DNA of 18,217 nt from SXOA01 sp051004015 (GTDB taxonomy: Bacteria; Planctomycetota; Planctomycetia; Pirellulales; Pirellulaceae). Numbering within the stretch: position 1 is the first letter of the stretch; each line of letters starts with the position of its first letter. Position numbers and translations under genes: made by a program. Where the stretch lies: NCBI GenBank assembly GCA_051004015.1, contig JBPCKT010000086.1:1-18217 (forward strand). The letters are read 5' to 3'. A model generated the notes under the pieces. That model searched no databases. It was not told the origin of the DNA and saw nothing but the letters and a program-made list of their open reading frames with translations. Below, piece by piece: positions 13,409 through 18,217 of this stretch.

Positions 13409-14866
13409 ATGTCCGCGCGCCACACCAGCTCCACGAATTCCTCTCGCCGCACCTTTCTCCAGTCTTCCGCTGCCGCTGCCGCCGGCCTGGCCGCCGCGCC
13501 CTATTTCCCCTGGACTCCGTACACGATGGCCCAGGACGCCAAGACCACTTCCAAGCAGGACCGTCCCATCCTCGGCTGCATCGGCGTGGGGGACCGCTGG
13601 AATGCGGTCGGGCCGCAGGCGATGAATTTTGCGGATTGCGTGGCGGTCTGCGACGTGGATGTGAACATGCGGGAGAAGGCGAAGAAGGTCGCGCTAGACA
13701 AGCTCGGTGAGAAAGGGAAAGACCGGGGCGTGGAGATGTATGAGGACTATCGCAAGCTACTCGAGCGCAAGGATATCGAGGTCGTCACCATCGTCACGCC
13801 CGACCATTGGCACGTCAAAATCGGCATCGAGGCGATGAAGGCGGGGAAAGACGTCTACTGCGAAAAGCCCCTCACCCTGACCATCGACGAAGGGAAGCAG
13901 ATCAGCAAGGTCCTCAAGGAGACCGGCCGCGTCTTCCAGGTCGGCACGCAGCAGCGGAGCGAGATGTCGGCCCGCGTCAACAAGAACAAGGACCAGCGCA
14001 TTGACCAGCAGTTCCTGCATGCCGTCGCCATCTGCAAATCGGGCAAGCTCGGCGAGCTGAAGAAAGCGACCTGCGTCATCGGCGGGGCCCCCTCCAGCGG
14101 CGAAATCCCGAAGAGCCCCGTCCCCACCGGCTTCAACTGGGACATGTGGCTGGGGCAGGCCCCGCTGACCGACTTCCTGATGGGGGAGAAAGGGGTGGGC
14201 AACAACAAGAGCTACCCCGAAAGCCGCACGCACTATGAGTTCCGCTGGTGGTACGAATACTCCGGCGGCAAGATGACCGACTGGGGAGCCCACCACATCG
14301 ACATCGCCGCCTGGTGCCTCGGCGTCGATACCAGCGGCCCCAGCCGCATCGAAGGGACCGCCGACCACCCCGTCCCCTTCAAGGACGGCTGGCCGACCGT
14401 GAGCAACAAGTACAACGCGGCCACCAAGTTCCACGTCACCGCCGGCTTTCCCGCGGAGATGGAAATGCACATCCTCTCCGACGGCGAAAACGGCATCACC
14501 ATCGAAGGGACGCAGGGGACCATCTTCGTCAGCCGCGGCGACCTGCGGGACGAAAAAGGGACCGCCGTCGCCGACTACATGCAGGTCAGCCCCGCGGAAA
14601 ACCCCGACATCGCCAAACTTTACAAAGGGAAAAGGCCCGGCAACCACATGGGGAACTTCTTCGAATGCCGCCAGGACCGGACGCAGCCGATCAGCGACGT
14701 CTACACCCACCACCGCTCCATGACCACCGCCCACCTCGCCAACATCTGCATCCGCCTCGGCAAAAAACTGCAATGGGACTCCCAAACCGAGCAAATCGTC
14801 GGCGACGACGAGGCCAACAAGTGGCTGAAGCGGGAACAGCGGAAGGGGTATGAGATTGAGGGGTAG
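13409..14866 (+). CDS. Tat-exported Gfo/Idh/MocA-family oxidoreductase
   Basis: A 485-residue NAD(P)-binding oxidoreductase-family protein, probably acting on sugars or related polyols outside the cytoplasm. The N-terminus has a twin-arginine signal (SRRTFLQ, residues 12-18), an Ala-rich hydrophobic stretch and a likely cleavage site near TMAQ. The Rossmann part shows GCIGVGDRW (56-64), the VTIVTPDHWHV strand and the family signature CEKPLTL (151-157). The C-terminal domain carries DWGAHHIDIA (291-300), whose His residues resemble the active-site region. Planctomycetes encode many such paralogues. The next gene starts 3 bp after the stop, suggesting one transcript. Exact substrate unknown. 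Confidence 0.92.
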   Translation: MSARHTSSTNSSRRTFLQSSAAAAAGLAAAPYFPWTPYTMAQDAKTTSKQDRPILGCIGVGDRWNAVGPQAMNFADCVAVCDVDVNMREKAKKVALDKLGEKGKDRGVEMYEDYRKLLERKDIEVVTIVTPDHWHVKIGIEAMKAGKDVYCEKPLTLTIDEGKQISKVLKETGRVFQVGTQQRSEMSARVNKNKDQRIDQQFLHAVAICKSGKLGELKKATCVIGGAPSSGEIPKSPVPTGFNWDMWLGQAPLTDFLMGEKGVGNNKSYPESRTHYEFRWWYEYSGGKMTDWGAHHIDIAAWCLGVDTSGPSRIEGTADHPVPFKDGWPTVSNKYNAATKFHVTAGFPAEMEMHILSDGENGITIEGTQGTIFVSRGDLRDEKGTAVADYMQVSPAENPDIAKLYKGKRPGNHMGNFFECRQDRTQPISDVYTHHRSMTTAHLANICIRLGKKLQWDSQTEQIVGDDEANKWLKREQRKGYEIEG

Positions 14867-14869
14867 GGA

Positions 14870-15283
14870 ATGGATGATCCTCGAATGCCAAGTCCAATCC
14901 TGTTGCCGTACGTGCGACACATGCTGCTATGCGACAGCGTGTCGGCAGACCCATCGAACCGCAAAAAAGTGACAGTTCAGGGCCTGCTGAGTAGTATTTC
15001 CTGTAAAGGAAAGACGTTTCCGGTTTCAGGCGAATTTAGTGTATACTTGCAATTGAGCGAGTGTCGGCGTCCTGGTGAAGGATGGATTCGCGTGGTTGAC
15101 GATTCGGATGAAGAGGTCCACCGGGGCCAGAGATTCACGCTGAATTTTTCCGGTGACCCGCTGGAGACGTATGCGATTGCAATTCGACTGGAGAACTGCG
15201 TCTTTCCCGAGCCTGGAGTGTATTTCGTCGAATTTGTATTTGAAGGGAACCTGCTGGCTAAGGAGCCGCTACTGGTGAGGTGA
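14870..15283 (+). CDS. DUF6941-like protein
   Basis: A 137-residue protein. The ATG at 14870 follows GAGGGG (14858-14863) by six bases and the previous stop codon by three. RHMLLCDSVSAD...KKVTVQGLLSSI near the start, followed by alternating strands to YFVEFVFEGNLLAKEPLLV, resembles DUF6941 proteins as I remember them (a small beta-rich family of unknown function). No signal peptide or membrane segment. It probably forms an operon with the next small gene: its stop codon lies within that gene's RBS region. GC and codon use are lower than in the oxidoreductase upstream, suggesting a different history. Confidence 0.7.
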   Translation: MDDPRMPSPILLPYVRHMLLCDSVSADPSNRKKVTVQGLLSSISCKGKTFPVSGEFSVYLQLSECRRPGEGWIRVVDDSDEEVHRGQRFTLNFSGDPLETYAIAIRLENCVFPEPGVYFVEFVFEGNLLAKEPLLVR

Positions 15284-15285
15284 AA

Positions 15286-15483
15286 ATGGACGGCAAGAAA
15301 CAAGACTCGGGTGAGTCGGCAAAAGAAAGTCCTAAGCCGGACTTTGTTTGCGAAGTGGACGAGTTCTTCGAGTTCGTTGACACTTCTTCCGGCAGCGAAC
15401 CGCGAGCAAATCGGCAGCCACCTCCGCTCATCCCAATTTTGGTGCAGCGTGAGAGTGGAAGTGATATGTCGCCGACTCGTTGA
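15286..15483 (+). CDS. Small acidic protein of unknown function
   Basis: A 65-residue open frame from ATG 15286, with GTGAGG (15275-15280) five bases upstream; an overlapping GTG at 15280 is the alternative start. The product is hydrophilic and acidic with a CEVDEFFEFVDTSSGS centre and a Pro-rich QPPPLIPILV stretch. It is probably disordered. It sits immediately after the DUF6941-like gene (stop at 15283), which argues that it is translated. Not recognised as any family. Its acidic, aromatic EFFEF core faintly recalls the LIEF motifs of the small ORF at 17407, but this is not real evidence of homology. Confidence 0.5.
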   Translation: MDGKKQDSGESAKESPKPDFVCEVDEFFEFVDTSSGSEPRANRQPPPLIPILVQRESGSDMSPTR

Positions 15484-15541
15484 ATCGAATGCCCCGGCGA
15501 ACTTCAGAGAATTCTCGTCGGCACGTCTCCAAAGGTGTTCT

Positions 15542-15904
15542 ATGGTTTCCGCCGATCAACTCCGGGATCTCGATAGTTCCGGGGGATCCCCGCTCACGGC
15601 GACACAGAAAAAGACTCTGGAGGCCTATCTCCTTTACCGAGTTCGCCCGCCGACTTTGTCATCGCTCATCGTTCGATACGTTCCTTACTGGGCACTGGCA
15701 ATCATTGTTCTGTCGGTCTTGCTGGCGATTCTCGCGTCATTGGATCCATATGTTGCTTTGCTGCTAGGAACTGGGGCCATAGGCTACATGATTGCCCTTA
15801 TCGGTCGAGACATTCGCTACACTTGGCAGATCGCCTGCAATCTTCCGCTCATCCTCCGCGTTTTGGACTGGAAAGAAATCGAACGACTCTGTTCCAAAAG
15901 CTGA
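15542..15904 (+). CDS. Two-helix membrane protein of unknown function
   Basis: A 120-residue protein from ATG 15542, chosen because AAAGGTG precedes it. The longer frame from 15311 overlaps the small acidic gene and its extra N-terminus is Ser/Arg-rich noise. Residues 1-36 are polar (SADQLRDLDSSGGSPLTATQ). Two hydrophobic segments, YWALAIIVLSVLLAILASL and YVALLLGTGAIGYMIALIG, lie around residues 45-84, followed by a cytoplasmic-looking tail. Not recognised. It follows the small acidic gene by about 58 bp and may be the last gene of that cluster. A GCCGGCA/TGCCGGC hairpin (15938-15955) lies after the stop, without a T-run. Confidence 0.6.
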   Translation: MVSADQLRDLDSSGGSPLTATQKKTLEAYLLYRVRPPTLSSLIVRYVPYWALAIIVLSVLLAILASLDPYVALLLGTGAIGYMIALIGRDIRYTWQIACNLPLILRVLDWKEIERLCSKS

Positions 15905-16025
15905 GGGCCATGTGTAGCCCTTCCTTCTCCCCGTCCGGCCGGCATTGATGCCGGCGTGGGCGAGCGTCGATTCCATTCGGCCGTCCCCTTCAAACGACCG
16001 CACCTTCTTAAGCCACCGGGGGTGT
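15905..16025. other. Spacer before the first direct repeat
   Basis: No gene seen. It contains a perfect 7-bp hairpin GCCGGCA-TTGA-TGCCGGC at 15938-15955 and otherwise unremarkable sequence. It leads directly into copy 1 of the ~260-bp repeat. Confidence 0.5.
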
Positions 16026-16286
16026 CGGCAGGCGACGCGAGAGTCGATCCATCATGAAATTGCTCAGCCGTCGCCTGGCAACCAGTGCTCCGGCCTGCGG
16101 AGGCGGCACAAGAAGAAACGTCGTCCGCCGCTCCGCACTGGCTATCAAGCCGAGCAGTCTCTTTTCCGTCGGCCACGCGAAGGGGTCGGGATTTTTTCGC
16201 TTCCCAGACTCCTCCCAATGGACAATGACGGCCGCGAAAGACTCCCGACCCCCTGACGCGGCGTCTGGTTACACGCCGTACAGCCC
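16026..16286 (+). repeat. Direct repeat copy 1 (left of the toxin-antitoxin pair)
   Basis: About 260 bp, matching 16961-17221 in the same orientation at roughly 88% over the ~225 nt compared by eye. Bases 16119-16191 match the second copy with a single difference. Near its right end, 16182-16199 and 16235-16252 form an imperfect 18-bp hairpin (one mismatch, one G-U). Differences between the copies fall about evenly on all three codon positions of the open frame they share, so the element is probably noncoding. Its right end lies about nine bases from the toxin stop codon. Confidence 0.85.
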
Positions 16287-16294
16287 TTGCCGCG

Positions 16295-16699
16295 TTACAA
16301 CAGCCAGTCCTCAATTCGAAGGCCCGGAACGCGGCTGAACTCATTCGTGTTGTGCGTCACGAGGGTCAGGTCATTGGCGAGAGCAATGGCCGCAATCAAG
16401 AGGTCGTTGGGGCCAATCGACGTTCCCAACTTTGTTAAATGGGCTCGAATCAGACCGTATTGATCGGCCGCCGGATCGTCGAACGGCAAAGAGGTGAACT
16501 GTCCGCAAAACGACGCGACTTCTTGCAGAGCGCGGGCAGGTTGGGCGCTGCGGTAGGCCCCATAGATTAATTCCGCCGCGACCACGGAACAGATCGCCAC
16601 GCTCCCGGGTATTGCGAAACTGAGTCTCGCCGTCACCTTGGATGCGGCGCCGCGCCGCAAATGGTCGATGCAGGAATTCGTGTCCAGCAGGTGCGTCAC
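16295..16699 (-). CDS. vapC: PIN-domain toxin ribonuclease, VapC type
   Basis: A 134-residue toxin of a type II toxin-antitoxin system; VapC proteins are Mg-dependent RNases that block translation. The PIN-domain acidic residues are visible: D6 in LLDTNSCIDHLR, E43 in AAELIYGAY and D99 in GPNDLLIAAIA. The fourth position is in VTHNTNEFSRVPGL, a common variant with Asn. The length is normal and no residue is missing, so it looks functional. Its ATG overlaps the antitoxin stop codon (ATGA, 16696-16699), the classic toxin-antitoxin arrangement. The stop codon lies next to direct repeat copy 1. Confidence 0.93.
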   Translation of the reverse strand: MTHLLDTNSCIDHLRRGAASKVTARLSFAIPGSVAICSVVAAELIYGAYRSAQPARALQEVASFCGQFTSLPFDDPAADQYGLIRAHLTKLGTSIGPNDLLIAAIALANDLTLVTHNTNEFSRVPGLRIEDWLL

Positions 16700-16932
16700 G
16701 GCAGTTCCGCCCGCTGCTCATATTCACCCTGATCGTGGCGAACGAAAGTGGGGTCAGGAATGCTCCCCGCCGTCGCCAGCACTCGCCGCTTCCATTCTTC
16801 CTGAGAGATAGGTGCGGAAGCAGACTCAATCGTGACGTTCACCTCTTGATTCGCCTCGCCGGGTCCGAGGGGAAGGGTGAACTGCAAAACGCCGTCGCTT
16901 CCCACCTTTGATTTGACGATGATCCGGCTCAT
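16696..16932 (-). CDS. Antitoxin partner of the VapC-type toxin
   Basis: A 78-residue protein just upstream of the toxin, sharing 4 nt with it. It begins MSRIIVKSKVGSDGVLQFTL, a strand-rich start that could be a small DNA-binding or swapped-hairpin domain, followed by VTIESASAPISQEEWKRRVL and an acidic tail (PDPTFVRHDQGEYEQ) likely to wrap the toxin. The family is not certain; I infer antitoxin from position, size and overlap. On the - strand GGAG (16944-16941) is a suitable RBS eight bases from the ATG. An extended -10 lies immediately upstream, so the pair has its own promoter, probably autoregulated. Confidence 0.85.
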   Translation of the reverse strand: MSRIIVKSKVGSDGVLQFTLPLGPGEANQEVNVTIESASAPISQEEWKRRVLATAGSIPDPTFVRHDQGEYEQRAELP

Positions 16933-16950
16933 AGGTAGTTCTCCGCTTTA

Positions 16951-16959
16951 ATTATAGCA
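16951..16959 (-). promoter_or_regulatory. Extended -10 promoter of the toxin-antitoxin pair
   Basis: On the minus strand this reads TGCTATAAT, a consensus -10 with TGn extension. The predicted transcription start is near 16944, only about 12 nt before the antitoxin ATG at 16932. It lies between the antitoxin gene and direct repeat copy 2, which begins at about 16961. Confidence 0.6.
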
Positions 16960-16960
16960 C

Positions 16961-17221
16961 CGGCAGACGGGAGACGCGTAGAGTGGTCCATCGTGAAATC
17001 GCCCAACCGTCGCCAGGCAGCCAGTGTTCCGGCGTGGGGAGCCGGCGCAAGAAGACACGTCGTCCGCCGTTCCGCACTGGCTATCAAGCCGAGCAGTCTC
17101 TTTTCCGTCGGCCACGCGAAGGGGTCGGGAGTCTTTCGCGTCCCAGAATTCTCCCAACGGACAATTACCGCCACGAAAGACTCCCGACCCCCTGACGCGG
17201 CGTCCGGATACGCCCCGCACC
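16961..17221 (+). repeat. Direct repeat copy 2 (right of the toxin-antitoxin pair)
   Basis: The second copy of the ~260-bp element, starting about 29 bp upstream of the antitoxin start codon. Here the hairpin is perfect: 17121-17138 and 17174-17191 are 18-bp inverted arms around a 35-nt loop. The most conserved part, 17058-17130, includes GGCTATCAAGCCGAGCAGTC and ends in the left hairpin arm. No transposase or integrase accompanies it, so it could be a non-autonomous element, a recombination site or a structured RNA. Confidence 0.85.
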
Positions 17222-17257
17222 ACGTCCCCAACTCCGCACTGGCACCGTTTAGCGCGT

Positions 17258-17337
17258 CCCTTTGGGGCTTCCCGGGGATTGTTGCTCGCGTTCCCAGGGC
17301 TTCGCCCTGGGCTGCCATAGCGCCGGCCCTTTGGGCC
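17258..17337 (+). repeat. CCCAGGGC-family repeat, copy A
   Basis: Contains the hairpin CCCAGGGC-TTC-GCCCTGGG (17293-17311) followed by CTGCCATAGC and a second small hairpin GGCCC-TTT-GGGCC (17325-17337). It shares the order GGGGCTT, ATTGTTG, CCAGGGCTTC, GCCCTGGGCTGCCATAGC with copy B at 17762-17861, so the two are direct copies. Copy A lacks the internal GGCGGC/GCCGC arm. Confidence 0.7.
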
Positions 17338-17393
17338 TCAGGTCAGGCTATGGAGGGGCGAGTTGCAACTGGCGAACCGGGAAGCGCAACGAT

Positions 17394-17407
17394 TAGAATG
17401 AAGCACA
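17394..17407 (+). promoter_or_regulatory. Candidate leaderless promoter of the small acidic ORF
   Basis: TAGAAT at 17394-17399 is a -10-like hexamer. The predicted start, about 17406, falls one base before the ATG at 17407, and no ribosome binding site is evident. Confidence 0.25.
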
Positions 17408-17595
17408 TGGGACCCAAGAATCCAAATGACGACGATGGTCCGTTTGGCCAGAGTGCCGATAGTGAGCTCATTGAGTTCATCTGCAACCCCAACGGGGAGG
17501 AGCCGAAGCCAAATTCGCCTCTCGTGCAATTTGAATCCGCAGATTCTCCGCTCATCGAATTCACCGATGACGCTCGCGGCGATTCAGAGGATTGA
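17407..17595 (+). CDS. Small acidic protein with repeated LIEF motifs
   Basis: A 62-residue open frame from ATG 17407 (an ATG at 17398 would add three residues). It begins MGPKNPNDDDGPFGQ and contains three spaced similar motifs, SELIEF, SPLVQF and SPLIEF, in an otherwise acidic, probably disordered chain ending DARGDSED. Not recognised. It lies between direct copies A and B of an intergenic repeat, and beyond it a hairpin plus T-run (17628-17684) could end its transcript. The repeated motif argues for a real peptide, but no RBS is seen and the ORF is short. Confidence 0.4.
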   Translation: MGPKNPNDDDGPFGQSADSELIEFICNPNGEEPKPNSPLVQFESADSPLIEFTDDARGDSED

Positions 17596-17627
17596 TTCTT
17601 CAGCCCGGAACGGGCGAACTAAGTCAG

Positions 17628-17684
17628 CCCAGGGTGAAGGCGGCGCAAGCCGCCGAAGCCCTGGGGAATTGCGGGCATTTTTTT
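17628..17684 (+). terminator. Hairpin and T-run after the small acidic ORF (repeat copy C)
   Basis: CCCAGGG...GGCGGC-GCAA-GCCGCC...GCCCTGGG (17628-17665) forms a strong two-part stem, an inverted relative of copies A and B. Seven T residues follow at 17678-17684, separated by 12 bases, so it could act as a terminator, though the spacing is longer than usual. A small GCCCG-GAA-CGGGC hairpin precedes it at 17603-17615. Confidence 0.45.
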
Positions 17685-17687
17685 CCC

Positions 17688-17776
17688 AGCCCCAACGGGG
17701 CGCGCTAGGTGCCGAGAACGCGACGCGTCCCCTTTCCATCCCTCAGTCCCCCCGCGCGGCGCGCCCCGTTGGGGCT
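17688..17776. repeat. Perfect 18-bp inverted repeat
   Basis: Arms AGCCCCAACGGGGCGCGC (17688-17705) and its exact complement (17759-17776) enclose 53 bases. Each arm also holds the small palindrome GCCCCAACGGGGC. A further GCCCCGTTGGGGC stands at 17849-17861. Confidence 0.65.
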
Positions 17777-17861
17777 TGGGTGGGATTGTTGGACGCCAAC
17801 CCAGGGCTTCGGCGGCTGCGCCGCTCTCGCCCTGGGCTGCCATAGCCTGCCCCGTTGGGGC
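17762..17861 (+). repeat. CCCAGGGC-family repeat, copy B
   Basis: A direct copy of the repeat at 17258-17337, about 20 bases longer because its central hairpin (17800-17836) carries an inner GGCGGC-TGC-GCCGC arm. It ends in the same CTGCCATAGC tail and a GCCCCGTTGGGGC hairpin. Confidence 0.7.
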
Positions 17862-18174
17862 AAAGAATTCAATCTCTACCTGCCCGACACTTGAGGACCC
17901 CTGCCAAGAGAAAAATATTCTTTTGTACAAGTGAATAAACGTCCTGTAGAGCGCATCTTACTTGGGTGGCCGTGCGTTCAGGCTGCCTGGCGACGGACGT
18001 TCATACTTTAGAGGGGGACGAGCACCCCTGGTGTTGAGTTGGGAGAGCGCAAACTCAACACGGAGCCTGTTTTTGCATAGGGAGAGGCGTGTTGAAACGG
18101 GGGGGTATGAATTCAACAGGAAGTCTGGGAGTGGAGATTGGGAATTGGGGGGTAGTCGGTTCCCCGTAGGATGG
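17862..18174. other. Noncoding stretch with GTGTTGA palindromes
   Basis: No gene seen. An AT-rich start (17905-17940) includes the palindrome TTGTACAA. GTGTTGAGTT (18032-18041) and AACTCAACAC (18053-18062) are perfect inverted arms, and a second TGTTGAA/TTCAACA pair follows at about 18091-18117. A purine-rich tract (GGGAGTGGAGATTGGGAATTG) precedes the terminal hairpin. The stretch could be a structured RNA or operator region. Confidence 0.4.
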
Positions 18175-18217
18175 GACTCCAGTCCCGTCCGAAATCGAAC
18201 CGGACGGGACTGGAGTC
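18175..18217. repeat. 17-bp hairpin cut by the window edge
   Basis: Perfect arms 18175-18191 and 18201-18217 (GACTCCAGTCCCGTCCG and complement) around a 9-nt loop. The right arm ends exactly at the window edge, so the element may continue. GGGACTCCAGTCCC-type palindromes are, from memory, dispersed repeats in this phylum. Confidence 0.65.

Noticed and set aside
13757..14920. Minus-strand open frame (387 codons) opposite the oxidoreductase
   Set aside because: Shadow of a confidently identified Gfo/Idh/MocA gene; its translation is a Val/Gly/Asp-rich pattern typical of antisense GC-rich codons.
15311..15541. N-terminal extension of the two-helix membrane protein
   Set aside because: It overlaps the small acidic gene, is Ser/Arg-rich, and a better ATG with RBS-like sequence exists at 15542.
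16054..16338. Open frames shared by both ~260-bp repeats as a possible gene family
   Set aside because: Differences between copies are spread evenly over codon positions and mostly change the residue, so protein-level selection is not supported.
16026..17221. Integron attC sites around the toxin-antitoxin pair
   Set aside because: The repeats lack recognisable GTTRRRY-type core sites and no integron integrase was seen; the direct repeats are also longer than typical attC sites.
17258..18217. CRISPR array
   Set aside because: Repeats differ in length and spacing, are palindromic intergenic types, and no regular spacers or cas genes are present.

Overview
The window looks like a chromosomal stretch from a GC-rich planctomycete (Pirellulales/Gemmatales-like). 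This is inferred from a short protein with the typical FRFSIREL N-terminus, a Tat-exported Gfo/Idh/MocA oxidoreductase, a Uma2-family protein, a two-PDZ HtrA-like protease, and many palindromic dispersed repeats between and even inside genes. No rRNA, tRNA, CRISPR array, transposase or integrase was seen.

Layout. Bases 1-960 carry no convincing gene but hold several repeat families: a 51-nt near-perfect hairpin, a cluster of GATTCAC words, and GC-rich palindromic units. Bases 993-1778 hold three small genes of unknown function; the last two overlap by 14 nt. Bases 1794-4549 hold divergent glycolytic genes, apgM (-) and pgi (+), whose candidate -10 elements overlap. Bases 4598-6012 hold an exported protein with a repeat-encoded N-region and a convergent DUF4234-like membrane protein. 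Bases 6112-10840 hold an aldehyde dehydrogenase, an APC-type permease and an HtrA-like protease, separated by long hairpins. Bases 10918-13297 hold a radical SAM protein tightly followed by a DUF4288-like protein and a Uma2-family protein. Bases 13409-15904 hold a Gfo/Idh/MocA oxidoreductase, a DUF6941-like protein, a small acidic protein and a two-helix membrane protein, all on + with short spacing.

Bases 15905-18217 form an accessory, repeat-rich zone. A PIN-domain toxin-antitoxin pair on the minus strand sits almost exactly between two direct copies of a ~260-bp element (about 88% identical over the part compared). Immediately after it, a small acidic ORF sits between two direct copies of a different repeat. 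The remainder is noncoding hairpins up to the window edge.

The best candidates for something new are: (1) the toxin-antitoxin pair bracketed by noncoding hairpin-bearing direct repeats, with a second bracketed ORF beside it; (2) the overlapping pair of uncharacterised genes at 1268-1778; (3) several genes whose start codon lies at the predicted transcription start (leaderless), with GCTAnnnT-like -10 elements; (4) a palindromic repeat absorbed into a signal peptide. All family names come from recalled motifs; no database search was possible.
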